Shown here piece after piece: positions 39,021 through 47,137 of a stretch of DNA of 64,000 nt. The stretch is taken from positions 17,314 to 81,313 of the forward strand of contig NZ_JAGAXX010000028.1 in the NCBI RefSeq assembly GCF_017940815.1, in the 5' to 3' direction. A program made the position numbers and the translations under genes. Source of the stretch: Methanobrevibacter sp. (lineage in GTDB: Archaea > Methanobacteriota > Methanobacteria > Methanobacteriales > Methanobacteriaceae). A model generated the notes under the pieces. That model saw nothing but the letters and a program-made list of their open reading frames with translations, was not told the origin of the DNA and did not search any database. How positions within the stretch are numbered: position 1 is the first letter of the stretch; each line of letters starts with the position of its first letter.

Positions 39021-40325
39021 TTATAGCCACAGATTTTTTATAATTTTGTAGTTTGTATCGGTTGAAGGGTGAATTTCTAGAAACTCACTGTAATCATCCA
39101 AATCATAATCCATTCTCATCAAGTAAGATAGGTATGCCACATCACTGGTTGAGGAGGGGGATATTGAATTTATTTTATTTATCTTATTTTTGTTCTTATC
39201 GAATTCAATTTCGGTATATCCGGTATTTCCTTCGAGTATTTTCCAGAAAGCTCCCGGTCCGGCTATTCCAGGTATTGCAATTGTTGCCTTTTCATCTTCG
39301 CCAAGGTTTGTTTTTTCGTTTTTGACAAAACTCACTTCGGTGTTCAAACTTAAGGTTTGAGGAATGCAATTGTAGCTCACTTTATTTCCATACTTTGCCA
39401 TGTTTCTTGCAGCTGTGATGCCTTCCATTCTTGCTACTGGGGTTAGTTGATATCCTCCAGTAACATCTCCTGCAGCATATACATTACTTACATTAGTTTG
39501 CATCATTTCATTAACTTTGATGCTTTTGTCAGGATTTAATTCAACAAATCCTTCTGCAATCTCACTGTTTGGGGTTCTTCCTGTTGCAAAAAACGGCACA
39601 CCTTCCAGCTCTTGGCCGTCATTTGTCAAAACTTTATCCTTGAACACTTCAATAACATCGGTATTTTCCATGATGTTGACATTTGGAATAATCTTTTCCA
39701 ACACGTACCTTTTAGTGTTTTCACTGAGTTCCTTTAAAAATGTGCTTCTCACAATAACATTGACTTCGCTTCCGAGTGTGGCATAGATGTTGGCTATTTC
39801 ACAGGCGATTATTCCTCCGCCTATTATGTTTAGCTTTTCAGGAACGTCATCAAGTTTCAATATGTCCTTATTGGTTAACCCAAATTCAGATCCTTTTACC
39901 GGTGGAATGAATGGTCTTGCACCGGTAGCTATTAGTAAGTTGTCCCAATCGAAAGTTTCGTTGTTTACAATCACCTGATTATCCTCAATTTTGGCCTCGC
40001 CGTAAATCACATTGTTTCCAACACTTTCATTTTCCATTTGGTTTAGTTGCCTGAGCTTGACTTGTGTTTCGGTAATCTTTTCAACGATTTTATCGTAAGA
40101 AATTTCTAGTTGACTTTTAATGAAACCGTGTTTGTTGAATCTGTTATTTTCATCAATAAATTTTGTAATGTCTGTAAGTGCACAAACAACCATGCACCCT
40201 TCATTTAAACAGGTTCCCGCTATATGATTTTTTTCAATTAATGTGACGTCCTCTCCCAATTTTCCAAGTTCTAATGACCCTAATCTTCCTGCAGGCCCTG
40301 ATCCAATTACAATATTTTTCATCAT
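39021..40325 (-). CDS. FAD-dependent pyridine nucleotide-disulfide oxidoreductase (lipoamide dehydrogenase-like)
   Basis: 434 residues. FAD-binding VIGSGPAGRLGSLELG, the redox-active pair CLNEGC (Cys ~39 and ~44), the NAD(P) loop IGGGIIACEIANIYATLGSEV, the second FAD motif VYAAGDVTGG, and a late EIHPSTDTNY segment that retains the His-Pro of the active-site base are all visible. After the disulfide the sequence is MVVCALTD instead of the usual P-S-K, so the substrate may not be lipoamide. GGGAGG precedes two tandem ATGs (40325 and 40322). It is convergent with the MurG-like gene, with a gap of only 5 bases. No lipoyl enzyme genes are nearby, so the substrate is unknown. Confidence 0.8.
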   Translation of the reverse strand: MMKNIVIGSGPAGRLGSLELGKLGEDVTLIEKNHIAGTCLNEGCMVVCALTDITKFIDENNRFNKHGFIKSQLEISYDKIVEKITETQVKLRQLNQMENESVGNNVIYGEAKIEDNQVIVNNETFDWDNLLIATGARPFIPPVKGSEFGLTNKDILKLDDVPEKLNIIGGGIIACEIANIYATLGSEVNVIVRSTFLKELSENTKRYVLEKIIPNVNIMENTDVIEVFKDKVLTNDGQELEGVPFFATGRTPNSEIAEGFVELNPDKSIKVNEMMQTNVSNVYAAGDVTGGYQLTPVARMEGITAARNMAKYGNKVSYNCIPQTLSLNTEVSFVKNEKTNLGEDEKATIAIPGIAGPGAFWKILEGNTGYTEIEFDKNKNKINKINSISPSSTSDVAYLSYLMRMDYDLDDYSEFLEIHPSTDTNYKIIKNLWL

Positions 40326-40402
40326 TAACCTCCCATTAGATAGTTTTATATAATACTAACATTTAATTATTAATATATATTAAATTTTGGAGATTGATAT
40401 TT

Positions 40403-40678
40403 ATGTGTATTGCAGCACCCGCTCATGTTGTTGAGATAAACAGAGAAGATAATTGGTTAGTTGCTGACTTCGGTGGAGCAAGACAACAAGCAAAAATAGA
40501 TCTCTTACCTGAAGTAGAGATTGGTGATTATGTTTTAATCCATGCTGGTTATGCAATTGAAAAATTAACTGAAGAAGCTGCTAAAGAGTCTTTAGAAGCT
40601 TGGGAAGAACTTTTAGATATTCTCGAAGAAGAAGATATTGAAATGGAAAAAGCAAGAAATGAACATTTCAATCAATAG
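40403..40678 (+). CDS. hypC: Hydrogenase maturation chaperone HypC
   Basis: 91 residues starting M-C-I-A-A-P. The Cys at position 2 is the hallmark residue of HypC/HybG, which carries the Fe(CN)2CO unit with HypD to the [NiFe]-hydrogenase large subunit. This is why the ATG at 40403 is chosen over the upstream in-frame TTG; GGAGATTGAT is the ribosome binding site. The family core [36 protein letters not shown] is present. The acidic tail is longer than usual. It stands alone here, so other hyp genes must be elsewhere. Its last 7 bases overlap the end of the convergent ACT gene. Confidence 0.93.
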   Translation: MCIAAPAHVVEINREDNWLVADFGGARQQAKIDLLPEVEIGDYVLIHAGYAIEKLTEEAAKESLEAWEELLDILEEEDIEMEKARNEHFNQ

Positions 40679-41187
40679 ATTGAAACTCTTGTTACTCCAT
40701 CTATTTTTAAAAATTCATTTATTAAATCGCCTTTAACTGGTTCCTCAGTTATTATGGTTAGTATTGGGCTTTGCTGAAGTTCAGTGTCTTCGGCATAAGC
40801 TTGCCTTATTCCTATTCCTTTTTCTGTTATTAAGTTTGTAGTTTTTGCTAGAATTCCTTCACTTTGGGATCCGACTTCAATTTCAATAACTCCAAGGTCT
40901 ATGTTTTTAGCGATATTTTTTAATAGTGTTCCTGCTGGGATGATGTTGCTGAATAGGTTGTATAGTTCATCGTCTTCACATATGACTTCAATTGTTGATT
41001 TGATTGCACGTCTGTCCACATTTGCAGCTGTTGCCAATGCCTTGTCGCTGATTTTTAAGTTTCCACAATATACTTTTCCATCATCGTTTATGGACAGTCC
41101 AAGTTCAATCATCTTTTCTGCAACTCTGATTCTTGCAGGGTATTTTTTGAATTTTTCATTAATCTTTTCCCACATTTCTATCATCAT
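40672..41187 (-). CDS. ACT-domain regulator of amino acid metabolism (predicted)
   Basis: About 171 residues. The N-terminal part ([30 protein letters not shown]...[24 protein letters not shown]) looks like a helix-turn-helix domain. The C-terminal part ([39 protein letters not shown]...[28 protein letters not shown]) is a clear ACT domain. This matches archaeal families described as predicted amino-acid-responsive regulators. The start is uncertain: TTG at 41208 and ATGs at 41187, 41184 and 41175 are in frame. The ligand and target genes are unknown. Confidence 0.7.
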   Translation of the reverse strand: MMIEMWEKINEKFKKYPARIRVAEKMIELGLSINDDGKVYCGNLKISDKALATAANVDRRAIKSTIEVICEDDELYNLFSNIIPAGTLLKNIAKNIDLGVIEIEVGSQSEGILAKTTNLITEKGIGIRQAYAEDTELQQSPILTIITEEPVKGDLINEFLKIDGVTRVSIY

Positions 41188-41303
41188 TCCAACTTTTTGT
41201 ACATTCAAGTTAATATTTGTAGAATACGGTATATATTATTTGTGGAAATTCTTAGAAAAAGTTGTCATGTAAAAAGAAAAATATTTTAAAAAAAGCTTAG
41301 AAG

Positions 41304-41378
41304 TAGGCTAGATGGGATTCGAACCCATGACCTCCCGGTTATCAGCCGAGCGCGCTAACCAAGCTGTGCCACTAGCCT
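41304..41378 (-). tRNA. tRNA-Ile (GAU)
   Basis: The complement folds as a complete cloverleaf: acceptor AGGCTAG/CTAGCCT, anticodon stem CTCGG/CCGGG around loop CTGATAA (anticodon GAU), and T arm ATGGG-TTCGAAT-CCCAT. CCA is not encoded. A TATA-like ATGTATAAGT lies about 30-40 bases upstream. Confidence 0.95.
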
Positions 41379-41390
41379 ATACATATTGTG

Positions 41391-41406
41391 TGACAGTTAA
41401 CTGTCA
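41391..41406. promoter_or_regulatory. Perfect palindrome between TATA box and tRNA-Ile gene
   Basis: TGACAGTTAACTGTCA is a 16-bp perfect palindrome, with imperfect extension outward (GTGT/ACAC with one extra base). It lies between the TATA-like element (about 41408-41418) and the tRNA 5' end, where a bound protein would affect initiation. Function is inferred. Confidence 0.45.
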
Positions 41407-41480
41407 ACACTTATACATATGTTTATTGCCATATATAACTGTTTCGGTTATACATGGAAAAACAATAAAAAATTAAAATT

Positions 41481-41765
41481 TTATCTGTTAATCATTTCGT
41501 TAATGGAGTCTGCCATAGCATGTCCTTCAACGATGATTTTCACGTTTTCAATACCTTCAACGTTTTCAGCTCTGATTTTAGTATCAGCAGCGATACGAGT
41601 AATACTCATACAACCGGGGTTGGTTGGTTGGAGGGTAATTTCAGCTTGATCACCATCAACAGCGATATTTTTTACAATTCCCATTTCTACAATACTGATT
41701 CCCATGTGAGGGTCATTAATTGGAGAAATTGCGTCTTTAATAGTATTTACTAATTCTTCTGACAT
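41481..41765 (-). CDS. DUF59 / MIP18-family iron-sulfur assembly protein
   Basis: 94 residues covering one DUF59 domain: DAISPINDPHMGISIVEMGIVKNI corresponds to the family's DP-x-x-G-x-x-I-x-x-x-G-x-V block, and LQPTNPGCMSITRIAADTKIRAE carries the conserved Cys in PGCM. Homologues act in Fe-S cluster assembly or target maturation, often together with ApbC/Nbp35. No partner is adjacent. It is monocistronic, with AT-rich flanks. Confidence 0.8.
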   Translation of the reverse strand: MSEELVNTIKDAISPINDPHMGISIVEMGIVKNIAVDGDQAEITLQPTNPGCMSITRIAADTKIRAENVEGIENVKIIVEGHAMADSINEMINR

Positions 41766-41824
41766 TTTCAGTCTCCTATAATTTATGTATTTATAAGTAT
41801 TAATAATGATATTTATATATGTTG

Positions 41825-42736
41825 TTATTTTTTCAAACGATGTTTTAATTTAACTGCAATACCGTTACGGCACTCTTCCATCTCACGACCGGTCATAACT
41901 GCCTTGCCCACTCCAACAACGGTATCGTCACGAACAACGACGACCTCGTCATTTGGAACGATTTTAGGGTCTGCTTTTTCAACTCCAGGTGCAAAAACGG
42001 TGTTTGTTTCCAAGTCAAAATCAATGTTGATGATATGGATTCCCAATTCCTTTAAGATTTCTCCACCCGGTAAGTTTAATCTATACAATCCGTAATCTTT
42101 ATTTAATAATGCCAATTGGGTTCCATTGGACAATATCCTTTTGTGATACATTCCTTTGGTTTTAACATTGTCAGGAATAAATCCTTCTCCTCCTTCACCA
42201 AACTGGTATTTTGCAATTGACTTAAGTTCGTGCAAGGTCTTTTCACGTCTATTGACTCTTTGATGATTTTTCAATTCCATCCTTAGATTATAAAGTGAAT
42301 CTGGGGAAGTCGGACGCCCATCCACACAAACATTAACAAAATCGTCCAGGTATGCTTCACAGGATTCCAGATAACCTCCAGCAAGGTTTGCAACGACTTT
42401 TTTTCCTTCACAGTACTTGGCTATCAATCTGCCGCTTTCTTCGATTTCATCAGCAGACCATGAACCTGTGGTACTCACATCATAAGATTGAATCGGAAAA
42501 GTGTTTTCAAGTTCCCTTGGACAAATTCCAAAAGGGGAAGTGACAATAAGCTCTTGATATGATCTTGTTAATTTTCTAAATTTTTGATGGGATTTTGAAT
42601 TGGAATAAGGTTTTTTCATACTGCAGGGCAATAATACGACAGTATCTCCAAGAGGTTTCATAATTTCCATTCTCTGTCTCCACCTGACCGCTTCCGGACG
42701 ATAGAGAGACTCTTCACTTGAACATATTACTTTCAT
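41825..42736 (-). CDS. arcS: Archaeosine synthase ArcS, compact form (DUF5591 core + PUA)
   Basis: About 303 residues. The motif PCSMKKPYSNSKSH (residues ~38-50) fits the ArcS signature PC-x3-KPY-x2-S-x2-H, the Lys being the nucleophile that adds lysine/amine to preQ0 at tRNA position 15. The C-terminal ~75 residues (GIHIINIDFDLETNTVFAPGVEKADPKIVPNDEVVVVRDDTVVGVGKAVMTG) are a PUA RNA-binding domain. It lacks the TGT-like N-terminal domains of full-length TgtA2/ArcS. The ATG at 42736 has GAGG 7 bases upstream; an ATG at 42742 overlaps the previous stop (ATGA). It is the last gene of the tfe - HD - arcS operon. ArcS works with a radical SAM partner (RaSEA) that is not seen here. Confidence 0.82.
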   Translation of the reverse strand: MKVICSSEESLYRPEAVRWRQRMEIMKPLGDTVVLLPCSMKKPYSNSKSHQKFRKLTRSYQELIVTSPFGICPRELENTFPIQSYDVSTTGSWSADEIEESGRLIAKYCEGKKVVANLAGGYLESCEAYLDDFVNVCVDGRPTSPDSLYNLRMELKNHQRVNRREKTLHELKSIAKYQFGEGGEGFIPDNVKTKGMYHKRILSNGTQLALLNKDYGLYRLNLPGGEILKELGIHIINIDFDLETNTVFAPGVEKADPKIVPNDEVVVVRDDTVVGVGKAVMTGREMEECRNGIAVKLKHRLKK

Positions 42737-42738
42737 AA

Positions 42739-43230
42739 TCATTCCTCAAAAGCTTTTATTAACTCGTTATCAAGCTTAATTAATCTTTCAATATTGTCAT
42801 CACTATCTTCGATAGTTCTTTTCCATTTGTTTATTACAAAATCAATGTCAACTTCTTTGCTCCCGCTTACTAGATTGTCTGCATGGGCAACGATTTTCTC
42901 CTCAAGGGTTTGGGGCACATAAGATTTTTTTGGAAGTCCAAGTTTAACTGATTCGCTTTCAGTGATTCCCGCACCGATGTGTCTTTCGATGATATTTAGC
43001 ACATCCTCGTTGTACCCGTGTTCTTGGGCAATCTTCACTCCTTCCACGGCATGGGTTATTCCATGGGTTCTGGATCTTCCAATATCATGCAGTAAAGCGC
43101 CTTTTCTTATAAGGTCTTCATCCACATTATCAAAATTAGCAGCTATTTTCATAGCTTTTTTATAAACTGCTTCACAATGTTCTATGACATTTTCTGGTGT
43201 GTTTTCTTGTTTAAGTAATTCAATTTCCAT
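42739..43230 (-). CDS. HD-domain phosphohydrolase (TIGR00295-like)
   Basis: About 163 residues. The HD metal ligands are seen in NVIEHCEAV (His), GALLHDIGR (His-Asp), THAVEG, and ERHIGAG, with KIVAHADNLV containing the last Asp. It matches the archaeal uncharacterised HD family often annotated as TIGR00295. The ATG at 43230 is chosen because it is 1 base after the tfe stop and longer readings would run into tfe. Its stop overlaps the arcS start region. The substrate is unknown; nucleotide or phospho-RNA hydrolysis is possible. Confidence 0.78.
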   Translation of the reverse strand: MEIELLKQENTPENVIEHCEAVYKKAMKIAANFDNVDEDLIRKGALLHDIGRSRTHGITHAVEGVKIAQEHGYNEDVLNIIERHIGAGITESESVKLGLPKKSYVPQTLEEKIVAHADNLVSGSKEVDIDFVINKWKRTIEDSDDNIERLIKLDNELIKAFEE

Positions 43231-43231
43231 T

Positions 43232-43750
43232 TTATCTATTTTTTTCACTAAATGACTTAAAATTACTTTCAACCATTTTAATGTCTTCTTTAATTTGTTT
43301 GATTGTTGCTTTATTGTCTTGGAATTCTAATTCGTCTCCACAAGCTGGACATAAAAATTCATAGTCAGATGCTTCATCAAAATCAAGTCTGACATGTCCT
43401 TGTGGGCATAGGAAGAACATGTTGTTTTCTTCACGTTCTAATTCTTCATTAAGCATTTTCAGATAGTTTTCAGAATCTTTAATTATACGATTTATAACTT
43501 CTTCTTTTTCAAATTTCCAAGAATAAGTGAACCATTGTGTTTCAGGGTCTTTACTTCTTTTATAACTAGCTAATCCCATATCATAAAGTCTGTAAAGTAT
43601 TTTTCTAACAATATTCAATTTAATTCCAGTTTTATTTGCAATTTCTTCATCGGTTTCTACACCATCGAGTAATGCTTTAACAATCGGTAAATTGCTTTCG
43701 TCTTCAACAACATTGGTTAATAAGGTCTTTACTAATGGATCGTCTATCAT
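43232..43750 (-). CDS. tfe: Transcription factor E, alpha subunit (TFE)
   Basis: 172 residues: an N-terminal winged helix (residues ~1-80, NKTGIKLNIVRKILYRLYDMGLASYKR), a coiled linker (~80-108), and a C-terminal zinc-ribbon. TFE helps the archaeal RNA polymerase melt promoters, with TBP and TFB. The ribbon is unusual: the first half reads CPQGHVR (Cys115, Gly118, His119), where one would expect C-x2-C, while the second half CPAC (Cys134, Cys137) is normal. His119 may substitute as a ligand. GGGG precedes the ATG. First gene of an operon with the HD and arcS genes. Confidence 0.9.
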   Translation of the reverse strand: MIDDPLVKTLLTNVVEDESNLPIVKALLDGVETDEEIANKTGIKLNIVRKILYRLYDMGLASYKRSKDPETQWFTYSWKFEKEEVINRIIKDSENYLKMLNEELEREENNMFFLCPQGHVRLDFDEASDYEFLCPACGDELEFQDNKATIKQIKEDIKMVESNFKSFSEKNR

Positions 43751-43842
43751 ATTTTCCCCTAAAACTTATATTTTATAAATAAAAATAAAACAATAAAATT
43801 GATATTAGTTATTTATTTTGTATTATAAATAACTAACGATAT

Positions 43843-45045
43843 TTAATAATTTTTTAAGATATCTAATAGATTTTTGATGATATAGTCAACTTCTTCAGTG
43901 GTTAATGTGGAGTATATCGGCAGGCTTATCTCATTTTCAAATAAATGATATGCATTAGGATAATCGGCAATGTCAAATCCTAAATTTTTATAAGCTGTTA
44001 ATAATGGGAGTGGTTTGTAGTGGACATTTGTGCTTATTCCTGCTTCTTCCATTTTTACTATGATTTCATTTCTTTGCTCTAAACTTATGCCTTCAAGTCT
44101 TGCCAGGTATAGGTGTCCTGAAGATGCGGAATTTTCGCTAAAGTGGCGTGGTGTGATAACTTTGCTGTCCTTAAATCCCTCATCATATTGTCTGATGATT
44201 TCATGTCTTCTTGAAAGCATTTCATCATAGCGTTTCAATTGTCCAAGGCCTATTCCCGCTTGGATATCTGTCATGTTGCATTTGTATGCAGGAAGTAGAA
44301 TGTCATATTCCCATGATCCCTTTTGAGTCTTTTCCAATGCGTCCTTGGTTTGTCCATGCAATGAATAAATTTGATATTTCTTGTATAGTTTCTCACTGTC
44401 AATATTTTCATTTTTCTTCCAGGTTACTGCGCCTCCCTCGGCTGTTGTGAGGTTTTTAACAGCATGGAATGAGAAACAAGTAAAATCAGCTAGGTTTCCT
44501 GATTTTTTGCCATCATTTACGGCACCGAAACCATGAGCGGAATCAGCTACAATGATGATTCTATTGAAAGCCTCTTGTAACTCGGTGGATGGTGTGAACA
44601 AATCCTTTTTGGATTCGATTATTTCATAAATCTTATCGTAATCGCACAATATTCCTGCAATGTCTACTGGAATGATCGCTTTGGTTTTTTCACTAATTGC
44701 ATCACTTAACTTGTCATAGTCCATTAGTTGGGTGTCAACTTGGCTGTCTATCATGACCGGTGTTGCCCCGACATGGCAGATTACGCTACATGATGCGGTA
44801 TAGGTGTATGCAGGCACGATTACCTCATCTCCTTCACCAATGCCTAAAACTCTCAATGTCATTTCTAGGGCAGTTGTAGCAGCACTTAAACAAACAGTTC
44901 TGTCGCTGCCGCAATATTCAGTTATTTTACTTTCAAATTCTTTTGTTTTAGGGCCAGTAGTAATCCAGCCTGACTTTAATGCTGCAATTACTTCATTAAT
45001 CTCTTCTTCACTAATGTCTGGTGGTGAAAATGGAATCTTCATCAT
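43843..45045 (-). CDS. DegT/DnrJ/EryC1/StrS-family sugar aminotransferase
   Basis: 400 residues of PLP-dependent nucleotide-sugar aminotransferase. FSPPDISEEEINEVIAALKSGWITTGPKT is the family N terminus. ADSAHGFGA holds the PLP-contacting Asp. CFSFHAVKNLTTAEGGAV contains the Schiff-base Lys. It would transaminate a UDP-4-keto-6-deoxy-hexose. The ATG is 3 bases after the stop of the 4,6-dehydratase gene, with GGAG upstream, so the two are one operon and probably act in sequence, like PglF and PglE of bacterial N-glycosylation. The product sugar is not determinable. Confidence 0.88.
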   Translation of the reverse strand: MMKIPFSPPDISEEEINEVIAALKSGWITTGPKTKEFESKITEYCGSDRTVCLSAATTALEMTLRVLGIGEGDEVIVPAYTYTASCSVICHVGATPVMIDSQVDTQLMDYDKLSDAISEKTKAIIPVDIAGILCDYDKIYEIIESKKDLFTPSTELQEAFNRIIIVADSAHGFGAVNDGKKSGNLADFTCFSFHAVKNLTTAEGGAVTWKKNENIDSEKLYKKYQIYSLHGQTKDALEKTQKGSWEYDILLPAYKCNMTDIQAGIGLGQLKRYDEMLSRRHEIIRQYDEGFKDSKVITPRHFSENSASSGHLYLARLEGISLEQRNEIIVKMEEAGISTNVHYKPLPLLTAYKNLGFDIADYPNAYHLFENEISLPIYSTLTTEEVDYIIKNLLDILKNY

Positions 45046-45048
45046 TAT

Positions 45049-46938
45049 TTATTCTCCGTTAACTTCTTCAGGTTCTTTATATGTAGGAACACATTTTTTC
45101 ATTGTATCCTTAATTTCATCCTTGCCTACATTCTCATCTTTCAAGAGTTCTCTAAACATGTCTAATTTCTTTTCGATATCCTCCATCGCAAAATTCATGG
45201 ATTCTGTGATGAATATCTTGTCATGTTTGGTGCTTTCAAGATTTTCTTCGCTCATCAGTAACTCTTCGTAGAGTTTTTCTCCAGGTCTCATGCCAGTGAT
45301 TTCAATTTCCATGTCCTTACCTAATGTGTATCCTGACAACTCGATAAGGCTTTTTGCAAGGTCATAAATTTTAACCGGCTCTCCCATGTCCAGCACGAAA
45401 ATCTCTCCACCTTCGGCATAGGTTATTGCCTGAAGCACTAAAGCAACAGCTTCAGGAATTGTCATGAAGAATCTTGTTATCTCTTTATGGGTTACGGTTA
45501 CAGGTCCTCCATGGGCAATCTGCTTTTTGAATAATGGAACGACAGATCCATTACTGCCAAGCACATTACCGAACCTGACTGCAACAAACTCTGTGGAGCT
45601 TTCCTTATCTTTTGCCTGGATTATCATTTCACATAATCTTTTACTGGCTCCCATGATGTTTGTTGGGTTAACCGCCTTGTCAGTTGAAATTAAAATAAAT
45701 CTTTTAACATTAAATTTGTCTGAACAGTTTACCAGGTTGTATGTTCCGAATACATTATTTTTTATAGCTTCAGTTGGGTTGTTTTCCATCAATGGAACAT
45801 GCTTGTGTGCTGCTGCATGGAAAACGATTTCTGGGGAATACTTTTCAAATATTGACTCTAGCCTGTCTTTTTCACGGATATTTGCAACGACTGCACGAAT
45901 GTCGTGATTAGGATTGTTTGTTTTAAGCTCAAGCTCAATATCATATAAACTGTTTTCATAGTTGTCTAGCAATATCATTTGTTTTGGATTGTGGAGCATT
46001 ATCTGTCTGCATAGTTCGGATCCTATTGACCCTCCTGCTCCGGTAACTAAAACAACTTTCTCATTAATTAAATTTTTAATATTGTGATTGTCAAGTTCAA
46101 TTGGGTCTCTTCCAAGCAAATCCTCTATTTCAACATCTCTTAAGCTATGGAAGAGGTTTTCTTGAGTAATCATCTCTTTTAAACTTGATAGGACTTTTAC
46201 CTTTACGTTGGTTTTGCTGCACAATTCAAGAATCTCTCTTTTATTCTTGTTGTCGATATTTACAATTGTGAAAAATATTTCGTCAATCTTTTGACTTTCA
46301 CAGATTGGTATGATTTTGGTCCTGTCGCCGAGGATTCTGACTCCTGCCACTGAATAACCGATACGTTTTTTATTGTCATCAATGATTCCAATGATTTCGT
46401 ATTGTCCTTTAAGAGATGAATTTAAAGTTTTGATAATGTCATTTGCGGAGTATCCTCCTCCAATGATTAATAATCTCTTTTTGTTTTCAGACTCTGAATT
46501 GTTGTTGTTGCTCACAACATCATTTAATAACACATATTTGATTAGTAGCCTGTAAACAACCATCAGTATACCGATGACTATTGCAATAACCAGATTGTGT
46601 TTGATTGTTGGATTTTTCATGCCTAAAAACAACTCTTCAATAAATGACACAATCAATATTGAAAACACTGAAAGAATGATGTATAAAAGATAATCTTGAT
46701 TGTTTTCATAACGGATGATGTTTGAATATCTTTTTGTCACTCTGAACATGATTTGATAGATAATAATGGATAGTATAATTCCTGTTAAAATCTCATGCAC
46801 TGTTATAATGCTTGTAGGTTTCATTAAAAATGAATCAGTGATTAGAACTGATACAAAATAATATCCTAAAATTATGGATATTATGTCCATTAAAGGCAAT
46901 AAATAGTTTCTATATTTCGCAATGTTATCGATGTTCAC
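45049..46938 (-). CDS. Membrane-bound UDP-GlcNAc 4,6-dehydratase-like protein (PglF/CapD family)
   Basis: 629 residues. Four N-terminal transmembrane helices (~13-135) are followed by a first Rossmann-like CoA-binding domain (LLIIGGGYSANDIIKTL), then the SDR catalytic domain beginning VLVTGAGGSIGSELCRQI. Catalytic residues lie in STDKAVNPTNIMGASKR (Thr-Asp-Lys in place of Tyr) with the downstream Lys. ITGMRPGEKLYEELL is typical of this group. It would convert UDP-GlcNAc to UDP-4-keto-6-deoxy-GlcNAc for surface glycans. The aminotransferase follows 3 bases after the stop. Confidence 0.88.
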   Translation of the reverse strand: MNIDNIAKYRNYLLPLMDIISIILGYYFVSVLITDSFLMKPTSIITVHEILTGIILSIIIYQIMFRVTKRYSNIIRYENNQDYLLYIILSVFSILIVSFIEELFLGMKNPTIKHNLVIAIVIGILMVVYRLLIKYVLLNDVVSNNNNSESENKKRLLIIGGGYSANDIIKTLNSSLKGQYEIIGIIDDNKKRIGYSVAGVRILGDRTKIIPICESQKIDEIFFTIVNIDNKNKREILELCSKTNVKVKVLSSLKEMITQENLFHSLRDVEIEDLLGRDPIELDNHNIKNLINEKVVLVTGAGGSIGSELCRQIMLHNPKQMILLDNYENSLYDIELELKTNNPNHDIRAVVANIREKDRLESIFEKYSPEIVFHAAAHKHVPLMENNPTEAIKNNVFGTYNLVNCSDKFNVKRFILISTDKAVNPTNIMGASKRLCEMIIQAKDKESSTEFVAVRFGNVLGSNGSVVPLFKKQIAHGGPVTVTHKEITRFFMTIPEAVALVLQAITYAEGGEIFVLDMGEPVKIYDLAKSLIELSGYTLGKDMEIEITGMRPGEKLYEELLMSEENLESTKHDKIFITESMNFAMEDIEKKLDMFRELLKDENVGKDEIKDTMKKCVPTYKEPEEVNGE

Positions 46939-47137
46939 AAAATCAAATCCGTTATGTTTAATTTAATTAAAACTTTTAACTTATAAGCACTTATTTTTTA
47001 TGTAAAATCTTTAATATAAAACTTTCTTTCTTTAAATTTTTTCATGCTAAAAATGCTTATTTTAAGTATTTGTGAAATATCATTGCCTTATTTCTTGATA
47101 TTTAATTTATTAATGGTTATTATTTGAAAATTTTTGA

